From: Pseudomonas guariconensis
GTDB taxonomy: Bacteria; Pseudomonadota; Gammaproteobacteria; Pseudomonadales; Pseudomonadaceae
DNA length: 64,000 nt
Assembly (NCBI RefSeq): GCF_900102675.1
Contig: NZ_FMYX01000007.1
Coordinates: forward strand, 1-64,000
Reading direction: 5' to 3'
The position numbers and the translations under genes are program-made. Below, in pieces: positions 27,347 to 36,519 of this stretch; the first letter of the stretch is position 1; every line of letters starts with the position of its first letter. Under the pieces are notes generated by a model, which saw only the letters and a program-made list of their open reading frames with translations, did no database searches and was not told the DNA's origin.

Positions 27347-28783
27347 ATGTTCGGTTTAGAGGCCTTGGAGCTCGCCCGAATCCAGTTTGCGTTTACCGTG
27401 TCCTTTCACATCCTGTTCCCGGCCATCACCATTGGCCTGGCGAGCTACCTGGCGGTTCTGGAGGGCCTTTGGCTCAGGACCGGCAACAACACCTACCGCG
27501 ACCTTTACCACTTCTGGTCCAAGATCTTTGCCGTCAACTTCGGCATGGGCGTGGTCTCAGGCCTGGTCATGGCGTATCAGTTCGGCACCAACTGGAGCCG
27601 CTTCTCCGACTTCGCCGGCTCCATCACCGGCCCTCTGCTGACCTACGAAGTGCTCACTGCCTTCTTCCTCGAGGCGGGCTTCTTGGGTGTCATGCTGTTT
27701 GGCTGGAACCGTGTCGGCCGTGGCCTGCACTTTTTCTCCACGGTCATGGTGGCGCTCGGGACCCTGGTCTCGACCTTCTGGATCCTGGCGTCCAACAGCT
27801 GGATGCAGACGCCACAGGGCCACGAGATCATCGATGGCCGGGTGGTCCCGGTGGACTGGCTGGCGGTGATCTTCAACCCGTCCTTCCCCTTCCGCCTGAT
27901 GCACATGGCCACTGCCGCGTTCGTCTCCACGGCCTTCTTCGTCGGTGCCTCGGCTGCCTGGCACCTGCTGCGCGGGCGTGACAATCCGGCTGTACGCAAG
28001 ATGCTGTCGATGGCCATGTGGATGGCGCTGATCGTTGCGCCGATCCAGGCGGTGATCGGTGACTTCCATGGCTTGAATACCCTCAAGCATCAGCCGGTGA
28101 AGATCGCCGCCATCGAGGGTCACTGGGAGAACAAGCCTGGCGAGCCGACACCGTTGATCCTGTTCGGCATCCCGGACATGAAGGCCGAGACCACCCACTT
28201 CAAGATCGAGATCCCGGCACTGGGCAGCCTGATCCTCACCCATAGTCTGGACAAGCAAGTCCCGGCGATGAAGGAGTTCCCGCCCGAAGACCGCCCCAAT
28301 TCGACCATCGTGTTCTGGTCGTTCCGGATCATGGTCGGCCTGGGCCTTCTGATGATCGCCGTCGGTTTCTGGAGCCTGTGGCTGCGCAAGCGCGGCACGC
28401 TGTACAGCTCGCGTCCCTTCCTGCACATGGTGTTGTGGATGGGGCCTTCGGGTCTGATCGCCTTGCTGGCGGGCTGGTTCACCACTGAAATCGGCCGCCA
28501 ACCCTGGGTGGTCTACGGCCTGATGCGCACCGCCGATGGGGTTTCCAACCACAGCTACGGCCAGTTGGGCCTGACGCTGGTGATCTTCGTGGTTGTCTAC
28601 TTCGCGTTGTTCGGCACCGGCCTGGGCTACATGATGCGTCTGGTGCGCAAAGGGCCGAAGACTGGCGAGGGTGACGAGCACAATCCTGGCGGGCCTGGCC
28701 AGAAACGTACGCCGGCGCGGCCGCTGTCCGCCGCCGATGAAGGCCATCCGGCCGATTCCGCCAGTCTGAGCAAGGGGAACTGA
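27347..28783 (+). CDS. cioA: Cyanide-insensitive bd-type quinol oxidase subunit I
   Basis: A 478-residue haem-carrying subunit of a cytochrome bd-type quinol oxidase, in the inner membrane. It starts MFGLEALELARIQFAFTVSFH, with His21 at the high-spin haem site; the RLMHMATAAFVST helix carries another haem ligand. The Q-loop between helices 6 and 7 is short, as in the CIO subfamily, which tolerates cyanide. A charged C-terminal tail follows the last helix. cioB starts 4 bp after the stop. An ANR box lies upstream. Confidence 0.94.
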   Translation: MFGLEALELARIQFAFTVSFHILFPAITIGLASYLAVLEGLWLRTGNNTYRDLYHFWSKIFAVNFGMGVVSGLVMAYQFGTNWSRFSDFAGSITGPLLTYEVLTAFFLEAGFLGVMLFGWNRVGRGLHFFSTVMVALGTLVSTFWILASNSWMQTPQGHEIIDGRVVPVDWLAVIFNPSFPFRLMHMATAAFVSTAFFVGASAAWHLLRGRDNPAVRKMLSMAMWMALIVAPIQAVIGDFHGLNTLKHQPVKIAAIEGHWENKPGEPTPLILFGIPDMKAETTHFKIEIPALGSLILTHSLDKQVPAMKEFPPEDRPNSTIVFWSFRIMVGLGLLMIAVGFWSLWLRKRGTLYSSRPFLHMVLWMGPSGLIALLAGWFTTEIGRQPWVVYGLMRTADGVSNHSYGQLGLTLVIFVVVYFALFGTGLGYMMRLVRKGPKTGEGDEHNPGGPGQKRTPARPLSAADEGHPADSASLSKGN

Positions 28784-28786
28784 GCC

Positions 28787-29794
28787 ATGGGTATCGACCT
28801 TCCGTTGATCTGGGCCGTGATCATCATCTTCGGCGTGATGATGTATGTAGTGATGGACGGCTTCGACCTGGGGATCGGCATGCTCTTCCCCTTCGTCAAG
28901 GCAGAGCGTGACCGGGATGTGATGATGAACACCGTTGCCCCCGTGTGGGACGGCAACGAGACCTGGCTGGTGCTGGGTGGGGCGGGGCTGTTCGGTGCCT
29001 TCCCGATGGCCTACTCGGTGGTGCTCGAAGCGCTGTACCTGCCGTTGATCCTGATGCTGGTTGGGTTGATCTTCCGGGGCGTGGCGTTCGAGTTCCGCTT
29101 CAAGGCCACGGCGCACAAGCGTCATCTTTGGGACAAGGCGTTCATCTGGGGCTCGCTGGTGGCGACCTTCTTCCAGGGCGTGGCCCTGGGCGCTTTCATC
29201 GAAGGCTTCAAGGTGGTCGATCGTCACTATGCGGGCGGGGCCTTCGACTGGTTGACCCCATTCAGTCTCTTCTCCGGGCTGGGGCTGATCGTCGCCTATA
29301 GCTTGCTCGGCTGCACCTGGCTGATCATGAAGACCGAAGGACCATTGCAAGAGCAGATGCACACGCTGGGCAAGCCCCTGGCGCTGGTGTTGCTCGCGGT
29401 GATCGGCATCGTCAGCCTGTGGACACCGCTGGCTTACCCGCAGATCGCCGACCGCTGGTTCAGCATGCCCAACCTGATTTGGTTCATGCCGGTGCCGATC
29501 CTGGTGTTGGTGACCTTCTACGGCCTGTTGCGGGCGGTGGCGCGCAATGCGCATTACACCCCGTTCCTGCTGACCTTGGTGCTGATCTTCCTGGGTTACA
29601 GCGGCCTTGGCATCAGCTTGTGGCCGAACATCATCCCGCCGTCGATTTCCATCTGGGATGCCGCGGCACCACCGCAAAGCCAGGGCTTCATGCTGGTGGG
29701 GACGCTGTTCATCCTGCCATTCATCCTGGGCTACACCTTCTGGAGCTACTACGTGTTCCGCGGCAAGGTGACCCATGACCAGGGCTATCACTAG
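28787..29794 (+). CDS. cioB: Cyanide-insensitive bd-type quinol oxidase subunit II
   Basis: A 335-residue CydB/CioB subunit with eight helices. It opens with the conserved IIIFGVMMYVVMDGFDLGIGML and VAPVWDGNETWLVLGGAGLFGAFP. It supports CioA in the oxidase heterodimer. It lies 3 bp after cioA and 11 bp before the small cioZ gene. Confidence 0.94.
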   Translation: MGIDLPLIWAVIIIFGVMMYVVMDGFDLGIGMLFPFVKAERDRDVMMNTVAPVWDGNETWLVLGGAGLFGAFPMAYSVVLEALYLPLILMLVGLIFRGVAFEFRFKATAHKRHLWDKAFIWGSLVATFFQGVALGAFIEGFKVVDRHYAGGAFDWLTPFSLFSGLGLIVAYSLLGCTWLIMKTEGPLQEQMHTLGKPLALVLLAVIGIVSLWTPLAYPQIADRWFSMPNLIWFMPVPILVLVTFYGLLRAVARNAHYTPFLLTLVLIFLGYSGLGISLWPNIIPPSISIWDAAAPPQSQGFMLVGTLFILPFILGYTFWSYYVFRGKVTHDQGYH

Positions 29795-29805
29795 GAGGTC
29801 GGGCA

Positions 29806-29946
29806 ATGATGGCTGAACAGAAGAAGCCCTTGTGGCAACGCCTGGGCTGGCTGGTGCTGATCTGGGCGGGCAGCGTGGCCGCCCTCGGTGTGGTGGCCTG
29901 GCTGATGCGGATGTTCATGAGTGCGGCTGGATTGAGTACCCACTGA
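29806..29946 (+). CDS. cioZ: Small CIO-associated membrane protein (DUF2474, CioZ/CydX-like)
   Basis: A 46-residue single-helix protein reading MMAEQKKPLWQRLGWLVLIW at the start, with the helix at about residues 14-36. It begins 11 bp after cioB behind an AGGAGG site. DUF2474 proteins sit at the end of cio operons and are functional counterparts of CydX, the small accessory subunit of bd oxidase. Confidence 0.88.
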   Translation: MMAEQKKPLWQRLGWLVLIWAGSVAALGVVAWLMRMFMSAAGLSTH

Positions 29947-29950
29947 ACCC

Positions 29951-29971
29951 TGGGGCCGCAAGGCGGCCCCA
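29951..29971. terminator. Hairpin between convergent cioZ and rlmG
   Basis: TGGGGCCGC and GCGGCCCCA form a perfect 9-bp stem with a three-base loop immediately after cioZ. Confidence 0.6.
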
Positions 29972-29977
29972 ATCAGG

Positions 29978-31102
29978 TTACTTGCGTGCCTTGAGGATCA
30001 CGAACTTGGGGGTCGCCGCCACTTGCTCCACCCCTCTGAACAACCGCCCCAGCTTGCTGTGATAGCCCAGGTGGCGGTTGCCGACGATGTACAGCGCCCC
30101 TCCTACCACCAACGCTTCACGGGCCTGCTGGAACATGCGCCAGGCTAGAAAGTCCCCGACCACCTGTTGCTGATGGAACGGCGGGTTGCACAGCACCACG
30201 TCCAGCGACTGTTTTTCCTGCCCCGCCAGACCGTCGGCGGCGCGGATTTCCGCGTCCCGCCCACCCAGCGCCGCCTGCCAATTCTCACGGGCAGACTGCA
30301 CAGCCATGTACGACTCGTCCACCAGCGTGTAATGGGCCTCGGGATTGGCCAGGGCACTGGCGATCGCCAGCACGCCATTGCCGCAGCCAAGGTCCGCGAC
30401 CCGCGCCTGCCCCAGGTTGCGCGGCAGGTGTGGAAGGAAGGCGCGCGTGCCGATGTCCAGCCCTTCGCGGCAGAAAACATTGGCGTGGTTGATCAGCTCC
30501 AGGGCCGGCGCATCCAGGCGATAACGGGTGGGATAGGGTGAGCGGGCGAGCGGGCGCTCGGCAACGGTGGCGGTCAGCAGCCGGGCTTTTTTCTGGGCCA
30601 GCGATGCCTGGACCGGGCCGATGTACTTTTCCATCAGGTCACCTGCCGCTCGCGGCAGGTGCTTGATCATGGCGCCCGCGATCACCTCCGCGCCGGGGGC
30701 CAGGTGGCCTTGCAGGCGGATCAGTTGCTCCTCGAGCAGGGCCAGGGTCTTGGGTACCCGCACCAGGACCCGGTCGAACATGCCTTGCCAGGCCTCGCTG
30801 GCGGGAATGAAGGGCACGCTGTCGAAGGGCTTGCCGTTGCGCACCAGGTTCTTCTCCAGCGCCAGGCGGCCCAGGTGGGAATCGCCGCTGCTGACTACCG
30901 GCAAACGGCCTGCCAGGCTGGCGGCCAGCGCGCCGAAGCTGTCGTTGAGCACCAGTACCCGGCAATCGGCGGCAGGCGCCTGGCTGGCCAGGTGCTCCAG
31001 CAGGTACTGGTCGGCGGCGTCGAAGGCCTGCAAGGGGTCGTTGGCCTGCTCAGGCTGGCGGATGAGGTCGAGTTCGGCGAAAGGGCTGGTCAGCAGGGGC
31101 AT
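29978..31102 (-). CDS. rlmG: 23S rRNA (guanine-1835-N2)-methyltransferase RlmG
   Basis: A 374-residue enzyme that methylates G1835 of 23S rRNA. The N-terminal half is a degenerate methyltransferase-like domain with NDPLQAFDAADQYLLEHL and VLVRVPKTLALLEEQL. The C-terminal half is catalytic, with motif I VADLGCGNGVLAIASAL and the NPPF motif in VLCNPPFHQQ. Both halves resemble E. coli RlmG rather than RsmC. The start at ATG 31102 is preferred over a TTG at 31123. Confidence 0.92.
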   Translation of the reverse strand: MPLLTSPFAELDLIRQPEQANDPLQAFDAADQYLLEHLASQAPAADCRVLVLNDSFGALAASLAGRLPVVSSGDSHLGRLALEKNLVRNGKPFDSVPFIPASEAWQGMFDRVLVRVPKTLALLEEQLIRLQGHLAPGAEVIAGAMIKHLPRAAGDLMEKYIGPVQASLAQKKARLLTATVAERPLARSPYPTRYRLDAPALELINHANVFCREGLDIGTRAFLPHLPRNLGQARVADLGCGNGVLAIASALANPEAHYTLVDESYMAVQSARENWQAALGGRDAEIRAADGLAGQEKQSLDVVLCNPPFHQQQVVGDFLAWRMFQQAREALVVGGALYIVGNRHLGYHSKLGRLFRGVEQVAATPKFVILKARK

Positions 31103-31271
31103 GGCGTAGGGCTCGGGTACCAATCTGCTCGACGCAGGCCACGTCGAGCTTCAAAGGCGCGATTCTACAGGGCTTTGTCGTCCGCTTGTACGATGGAGGC
31201 CCTACAAACCATCGGTGTTCATCCCTGGCGCTTTGCGCGACACTGGGCGCACCTGCTCGATGGAGTCCGTC

Positions 31272-32048
31272 ATGACCGCCAGCGCCGACAAGTTCACCCG
31301 CCAGACCCTGCTTGACGTTCAGCCGCTTACCCCCAGCCTGTTCACGCTGAGGGTCACTCGCGATCCTGGATTTCGCTTCCGCTCCGGGCAGTTCGCCCGA
31401 CTGGGCGTGACCAAGGCCGACGGCAGCGTGGTGTGGCGGGCGTACTCGATGGTCAGCGCACCTCATGACGAGCATCTGGACTTTTTCTCCATCGTCGTGC
31501 CAGGAGGAGAGTTCACCAGCGAGTTGAGCCGTCTGGGGGAGGGCGACACCTTGTTGATCGACCGCCAGGCCTTCGGTTACCTGACCCTCGACCGCTTCGT
31601 TGGCGGTCGCGACCTGTGGTTGCTGGCGACCGGCACTGGTATCGCGCCGTTCATGTCGATCCTGCAAGACTTCGAGGCCTGGGAGCGTTTCGAGCACATC
31701 AAGCTGGTGTACTCGGTGCGTGAAGCGAAGGAGCTGGCCTACCTGGATCTGATCGCAGGCCTCGAGCAACGGGAGTATCTTGCCGAGTTCGCGGGCAAGT
31801 TGCAGTTCATCCCTGTGGTCACTCGTGAGGCGTACCCCGGGGCGCTGAATGCGCGGATCACCACGCTGATCGAAAACGGTGAGCTGGAAAGGGCGGCGGG
31901 CTTGGCGCTGTCGCCGGAGCATTCGCGGATCATGCTGTGCGGCAACCCGCAGATGATCGATGACACGCGCAAGGCTCTGAAAGCACGGGACCTGCAGTTG
32001 AGCCTGAGCAAGCGGCCGGGGCAGGTGGCTGTGGAGAATTACTGGTAG
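31272..32048 (+). CDS. fpr: Ferredoxin/flavodoxin--NADP+ reductase
   Basis: A 258-residue FAD reductase. The FAD-binding RAYSMVSAP motif (about residue 57) and the NADP-binding GTGIAPFMSIL motif (about 122) are clear, and the chain ends VAVENYW with a terminal aromatic residue typical of bacterial Fpr. It shuttles electrons between NADPH and ferredoxin or flavodoxin, and in Pseudomonas responds to oxidative and iron stress. The start at 31272 has TGGAG six bases upstream. Confidence 0.93.
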   Translation: MTASADKFTRQTLLDVQPLTPSLFTLRVTRDPGFRFRSGQFARLGVTKADGSVVWRAYSMVSAPHDEHLDFFSIVVPGGEFTSELSRLGEGDTLLIDRQAFGYLTLDRFVGGRDLWLLATGTGIAPFMSILQDFEAWERFEHIKLVYSVREAKELAYLDLIAGLEQREYLAEFAGKLQFIPVVTREAYPGALNARITTLIENGELERAAGLALSPEHSRIMLCGNPQMIDDTRKALKARDLQLSLSKRPGQVAVENYW

Positions 32049-32058
32049 TTGGAAGCGT

Positions 32059-32131
32059 CAAGCTGCAAGGTTCAAGCTGCAAGTGGGTGTGGAATCCACC
32101 CTGTTCGCTTGCAGCTTGCAGCTTGCAGCTT
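32059..32131. repeat. AGCTGCAAG tandem/inverted repeat between fpr and mscL
   Basis: The left arm (32059-32083) carries two CAAGCTGCAAG units and the right arm (32108-32131) three CTTGCAGCTT units. Together they form a long hairpin with a 24-base loop. The right arm reaches into the mscL stop codon. It could act as a terminator for both convergent genes. Confidence 0.8.
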
Positions 32132-32540
32132 ACTGCCGGTTCTGCGCCTTGAGCAGGTCGCGGATCTCGGTCAGCAGGGTTTCCTCGGCGCTCGGCACGG
32201 GCGGTGCGCTCGGCGCCGCGGCTTCTTCGCGCTTGAGGCGGTTGATCGCCTTGACGCCCATGAAGATGGCGAAGGCAACGATCAGGAAGTCGATCACCGT
32301 CTGGATGAACTTGCCATACGCCAGCACTACCGCCGGCACGTCACCTTCGGCCGCCTTGAGGGTGACGGCCAGGTCGCTGAAGTCCACGCCGCCAATCAAC
32401 AGACCCAGCGGTGGCATGACCACGTCGCCGACGAAGGACGATACGATCTTGCCAAAGGCCGCTCCGATGATGATACCGACTGCCATGTCGACGACATTTC
32501 CCTTGACCGCGAAGGCCTTGAATTCACTGAGCATGCCCAT
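32130..32540 (-). CDS. mscL: Large-conductance mechanosensitive channel MscL
   Basis: A 136-residue channel with two helices: the pore helix [24 protein letters not shown] at about residues 16-39 and helix 2 around [16 protein letters not shown] charged cytoplasmic helix ends the chain. It opens on sudden drops in osmolarity to release solutes. It stands alone, with its own start and an AAGGAA site upstream. Confidence 0.97.
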   Translation of the reverse strand: MGMLSEFKAFAVKGNVVDMAVGIIIGAAFGKIVSSFVGDVVMPPLGLLIGGVDFSDLAVTLKAAEGDVPAVVLAYGKFIQTVIDFLIVAFAIFMGVKAINRLKREEAAAPSAPPVPSAEETLLTEIRDLLKAQNRQ

Positions 32541-32715
32541 GGTTTATTCCTTGTAACAAATGGAGAGGTAATCGCAGTGTAAGCCAGCAATGCGCTTCAT
32601 GCGCTGCATCGCGATTACAGACTTCGCTTAGAGCGAATAGTTTTGTCGCCTCCCGGCGCATTCGAGACACGTCCGGCTCGGCTATCATGGCGATTTTTTC
32701 CAGGAGACTGAGCCC

Positions 32716-34083
32716 ATGGCCAAGGCCAAGCGCTTGTATGGCTGCACTGAGTGCGGCGCAACCTTTCCCAAATGGGCTGGCCAATGCGGCGAATGCGGGG
32801 CCTGGAACACACTGGTCGAGACCATGATCGAAAGCGGTGGCGCCGCGGCCCCGGCCGGGCGTACCGGCTGGGCCGGGCAGCAGGCGCAGATCAAGACCCT
32901 GGCCGAAGTCAGCGTCGAGGAGATCCCACGCTTCACCACCAGCAGCACCGAGCTTGACCGAGTGCTGGGCGGGGGCCTGGTGGATGGCTCGGTGGTGCTC
33001 ATCGGCGGCGATCCGGGCATCGGCAAGTCGACCATCCTTCTGCAGACCCTGTGCAACATCGCCACCCGCATGCCGGCCCTGTACGTCACCGGGGAGGAAT
33101 CCCAGCAGCAGGTAGCCATGCGTTCGCGTCGCCTGGGGTTGCCCCAGGAGCAGCTCAAGGTGATGACCGAGACTTGTATCGAGACGATCATCGCCACCGC
33201 ACGGGTGGAAAAACCCCGGGTCATGGTCATCGACTCGATCCAGACCATCTTCACCGAACAGTTGCAGTCAGCCCCCGGCGGCGTTGCCCAGGTGCGCGAA
33301 AGCACGGCCTTGCTGGTGCGCTATGCCAAGCAAAGCGGTACGGCAATCTTCCTGGTGGGCCATGTCACCAAGGAAGGCTCGCTCGCCGGCCCGAGGGTGC
33401 TGGAGCACATGGTCGATACCGTGCTGTATTTCGAGGGCGAGTCCGATGGCCGACTGCGTCTGCTGCGGGCGGTGAAGAACCGCTTCGGCGCGGTCAACGA
33501 ACTGGGCGTGTTCGGCATGACCGACCGTGGGCTCAAGGAGGTCTCCAACCCGTCGGCGATCTTCCTCAACCGCACCCAGGAGGAAGTCCCGGGCAGCGTG
33601 GTGATGGCGACCTGGGAGGGCACCCGGCCGATGCTGGTGGAAGTCCAGGCGCTGGTGGACGACAGCCACCTGGCCAACCCACGGCGGGTCACCCTGGGCC
33701 TGGACCAGAACCGCCTGGCCATGTTGCTGGCGGTCCTGCATCGACACGGCGGGATTCCCACCCATGACCAGGACGTGTTCCTCAACGTAGTGGGTGGGGT
33801 GAAGGTGCTGGAGACGGCTTCTGACCTGGCGTTGCTCGCGGCAGTGATGTCCAGCCTGCGCAACCGCCCGCTGGCCCATGGGCTGCTGGTGTTCGGCGAG
33901 ATCGGTCTGTCTGGCGAAGTGCGTCCGGTACCCAGCGGCCAAGAGCGCCTCAAGGAGGCGGCCAAGCATGGCTTCAAGCGCGCCATCGTGCCCAAGGGCA
34001 ATGCGCCGAAGGAGGCGCCGGCGGGCTTGCAGGTCATTGCCGTGACGCGCCTGGAGCAGGCGCTGGATGCATTGTTCGAGTGA
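32716..34083 (+). CDS. radA: DNA repair/branch-migration protein RadA
   Basis: A 455-residue RecA-like ATPase that drives branch migration in recombination. It has an N-terminal C4 zinc finger (Cys10, 13, 24, 27), a Walker A motif GGDPGIGKS (97-105), the RadA signature KNRFG and a C-terminal Lon-protease-like domain of which the catalytic residues are not expected to act. The ribosome site is AGGAGA. Genes around it are in the order mscL, radA, permease. Confidence 0.97.
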   Translation: MAKAKRLYGCTECGATFPKWAGQCGECGAWNTLVETMIESGGAAAPAGRTGWAGQQAQIKTLAEVSVEEIPRFTTSSTELDRVLGGGLVDGSVVLIGGDPGIGKSTILLQTLCNIATRMPALYVTGEESQQQVAMRSRRLGLPQEQLKVMTETCIETIIATARVEKPRVMVIDSIQTIFTEQLQSAPGGVAQVRESTALLVRYAKQSGTAIFLVGHVTKEGSLAGPRVLEHMVDTVLYFEGESDGRLRLLRAVKNRFGAVNELGVFGMTDRGLKEVSNPSAIFLNRTQEEVPGSVVMATWEGTRPMLVEVQALVDDSHLANPRRVTLGLDQNRLAMLLAVLHRHGGIPTHDQDVFLNVVGGVKVLETASDLALLAAVMSSLRNRPLAHGLLVFGEIGLSGEVRPVPSGQERLKEAAKHGFKRAIVPKGNAPKEAPAGLQVIAVTRLEQALDALFE

Positions 34084-34100
34084 CATCGCGGCGGCCCTAT

Positions 34101-34118
34101 CGCGGGTTTACCCGCGAA
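34101..34118. repeat. REP element (single copy)
   Basis: CGCGGGTTTACCCGCGAA is a perfect copy of the REP core, between radA and the NCS2 permease terminator. Confidence 0.85.
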
Positions 34119-34151
34119 GAGCACACCGCGACATCGGGCCTGTTCGCAAAG

Positions 34152-34185
34152 AAAAAGGGGAGCCGACGATGCGCATCGGCTCCCC
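34152..34185 (-). terminator. Terminator of the NCS2 permease gene
   Basis: A stem of about 13 bp (GGGGAGCCGA... / ...TCGGCTCCCC) is followed by TTTTT on the minus strand, directly after the permease stop. Confidence 0.85.
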
Positions 34186-34205
34186 TCGACCACCTCGGCG
34201 GGCGA

Positions 34206-35723
34206 TCAGTGCTCGGCTAACGCTTTGCGCCGGGGCGCCTCGTTGCCATGTTCATCGAGCTCCATCACAGGCACTTCGTTGCCGTCGGCGTCGAACAGCT
34301 TACCGTCTTTAAAGTAGTCGCCATCACGCAGGCAGGAGATGTCAGAGTACTGGATGGTGCGTTCGTAAGCGGCGGCGAATACCGACTGCTGGTCCGAGTT
34401 GCCGGTCTTGAGGTGGTTGAACAGCAGGTTCAGCAAGATCGCCATGATCGCCGCGGAGCTGATGCCGGAGTGGAAGATGGTTTCGAACCAGCTCGGGAAG
34501 TTGTGGTAGAAGGTCGGCGCAGCGATCGGGATCATGCCGAAGCCCAGGGAGGCAGCGACGATGATCAGGTTGACGTTGTTCTTGTAGCTGACTGTCGACA
34601 GGGTGCGGATGCCGCTGGCTGCCACGGTGCCGAACAATACGATGCCGGCGCCGCCCAGGACTGGGGTCGGTACCGCAGCGATGATGCGGCCCATGATTGG
34701 CAGCAGGCCCAATATCACCAGGATGACGCCACCGGTAGCCACCACATAGCGGCTCTTGACCCCGGTCACGGCTACCAGGCCGACGTTCTGGGCGAAGGCG
34801 CTCTGGGTGAAGGAGCCGAAGATCGGCGCCAGGATGCTCGAGGCCATGTCGGCGCGCAGGCCGTTGCCCAGACGCTTGGAGTCGACCTTGGTGTCGATGA
34901 TCTCACCCACGGCGAGGATGTCTGCCGAGGTTTCCACCAGGGTCACCATGATCACGATGCACATCGACAGGATCGCGGCGATGTGGAAGGTCGGCATGCC
35001 GAAGTGGAACGGGGTGGGGAAGGCGAAGATCGGACCTTCGGTGACTTTGCTGAAGTCGGTCATGCCCAGCGACCAGGCGATCAGAGTGCCGATGACCATG
35101 GCCAGCAGGATCGACAGGCGCGAGATGGTCGCGCTGCCCAGCTTGCTCAGCACCAGGACGATGGCGAAGGTCAGTGCTGCCAAGCCGATGTTGGCCACGC
35201 TGCCGAACTCCGGCGAGGCACTGTTGCCGCCCATGACCCAGCGTGCGGCGACGGGCATCAGGGTCAGGCCGATGGTGGTGATGACGATGCCGGTCACCAG
35301 CGGAGGGAAGAACTTGGTGATGCGCGAGAACACCGGCGTGATCAAGAAGCCGATGAACGACGCCGCCATGACCGCACCGAGCACCCCTGGAAGACCGCCG
35401 CCGTCCTGGCTGCTGAGAATGGCGCCCATGGTTGCCACGCCGGCGAACGAAACCCCTTGCACCAGCGGTAGCTGACAGCCGAAGAACGGCAGGCCCAGGG
35501 TCTGCAGCAAGGTCGCCAGACCGCCTGCGAACAACGATGCGGCGATCAGGATACCGATTTCCGCAGGTGCCAGGCCTGCGGCCTGTCCGAGAATCAGGGG
35601 TACGGCAACGATGCCCCCATACATGGTCAATACGTGTTGCAGACCATAAGCCAAGTTGGCACCAAGCCCGAGATTTTCGTCTTCGGGACGTTTGGTGGGA
35701 GACGTGCTAGGGGACGTAGTCAT
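34206..35723 (-). CDS. NCS2-family uracil-xanthine permease
   Basis: A 505-residue nucleobase:cation symporter with 14 helices, in the NAT/NCS2 family (LAYGLQHVLTMYGGIVAVPLI at the start, FSQNVGLVAVTGVKSR-type helix 8 as SAFAQNVGLVAVTGVKSR). The family imports xanthine, uric acid or uracil. It has an unusually long, charged C-terminal tail of about 80 residues after the last helix. Upstream lie a GntR-like palindrome and paired inverted repeats that may control it. The exact substrate is not settled by sequence. Confidence 0.9.
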   Translation of the reverse strand: MTTSPSTSPTKRPEDENLGLGANLAYGLQHVLTMYGGIVAVPLILGQAAGLAPAEIGILIAASLFAGGLATLLQTLGLPFFGCQLPLVQGVSFAGVATMGAILSSQDGGGLPGVLGAVMAASFIGFLITPVFSRITKFFPPLVTGIVITTIGLTLMPVAARWVMGGNSASPEFGSVANIGLAALTFAIVLVLSKLGSATISRLSILLAMVIGTLIAWSLGMTDFSKVTEGPIFAFPTPFHFGMPTFHIAAILSMCIVIMVTLVETSADILAVGEIIDTKVDSKRLGNGLRADMASSILAPIFGSFTQSAFAQNVGLVAVTGVKSRYVVATGGVILVILGLLPIMGRIIAAVPTPVLGGAGIVLFGTVAASGIRTLSTVSYKNNVNLIIVAASLGFGMIPIAAPTFYHNFPSWFETIFHSGISSAAIMAILLNLLFNHLKTGNSDQQSVFAAAYERTIQYSDISCLRDGDYFKDGKLFDADGNEVPVMELDEHGNEAPRRKALAEH

Positions 35724-35792
35724 GGAGCAGGCTCACTTGTTTATTGTTGTGCCGCTACTGTAGACAATTCTTACAACCAAATACCATATGAA

Positions 35793-35802
35793 TTGTATAC
35801 AA
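35793..35802. promoter_or_regulatory. TTGTATACAA palindrome, possible GntR-type operator
   Basis: A perfect 10-bp palindrome lies 70 bp upstream of the NCS2 permease start, in the position of a promoter. GTATAC cores are common in GntR-family operators. The regulator is not encoded next to it. Confidence 0.4.
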
Positions 35803-35906
35803 GATTTTGATCGGAGCACGGACGCAGGTAAACGCCACATGCGCTACAAGTGAATGCAGGTTGTGTTCCAAAGTGTCAGAGGCGGTGCTAGAGGGGTGTG
35901 TACATC

Positions 35907-35944
35907 CTGTCCACCAGCCGACAGAAAGCTGTCTGGGTAGACAG
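35907..35944. repeat. Two CTGTC...GACAG inverted repeats 22 bp apart
   Basis: CTGTC-N8-GACAG (35907-35924) and CTGTC-N6-GACAG (35929-35944) sit 22 bp apart (two helical turns). They lie about 190 bp upstream of the NCS2 permease start and near the stop of the PilZ gene. A transcription-factor site is possible. Confidence 0.5.
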
Positions 35945-35984
35945 GAAACACATTGAGGCTAGAACGTTAGCAGGCTAAGAGATA

Positions 35985-36350
35985 TCAATATTCGATGAGT
36001 TCGCGCAGCTCGCGCATCATTTCGGTGCCGTCGGCCACGTTCAGCTCCACAAGACGGTGCAAATGCGTCATCGAGTCGATATCGATATACAGGCAGACGA
36101 AGCCCAGGCGGGTGGGCTCTTCGTGGCGCAGTTCGACCTGCATGCTCACGTGATTTTTCGGGTCGAGGTGGATGATGGCGTCGAAATCCTGGGTCAGGTC
36201 CGCATCCCAGGGTTCTGGCCTTTCGATCAACAGGCCCTTCAGCGAGAGATCGAGCAGCTTTACCGGCCAGCGTTTGAGGCCCTGGCGCAGTTCGGTGGGG
36301 GCGTCGAAATCTATGCGCAGGAAACGGCGGCGTTCGTCGTGTTCGCTCAT
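35985..36350 (-). CDS. PilZ-domain protein (c-di-GMP binding)
   Basis: A 121-residue single-domain protein. The two c-di-GMP motifs are visible: RRRFLR near residue 8 (RxxxR) and LDLSLKGLLI near residue 33 (D/NxSxxG). PilZ proteins act as receptors for the second messenger that MorA, also in this window, makes or degrades. No partner domain is present. It stands alone, divergent from cstA. Confidence 0.93.
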   Translation of the reverse strand: MSEHDERRRFLRIDFDAPTELRQGLKRWPVKLLDLSLKGLLIERPEPWDADLTQDFDAIIHLDPKNHVSMQVELRHEEPTRLGFVCLYIDIDSMTHLHRLVELNVADGTEMMRELRELIEY

Positions 36351-36519
36351 GGGGCAGGCCCTCCGGGGGTACTTCCTGACTATAGTTGATTGTGTATGTC
36401 CTACCGGTACCTGAATCGGGCCGCAAAGGCTCTAGACCAAAGCAAGTGTGGCAATGCGCGATGACACGCCCTAGACTCGATGGGCGGTCTTTTTCCAATC
36501 CACCAGCTGGAAGTAAACC

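Noticed and set aside
27557..29806. Very long open frame (about 750 codons) antisense to cioAB
   Set aside because: It mirrors the GC-rich third positions of cioA and cioB; its product is a His/Gln/Arg-rich low-complexity chain with no domain. The plus-strand genes are certain.
36430..36460. TGGCA...GCG resembling a sigma-54 promoter before cstA
   Set aside because: The GC of the -12 element (TTGC) and correct spacing are missing.
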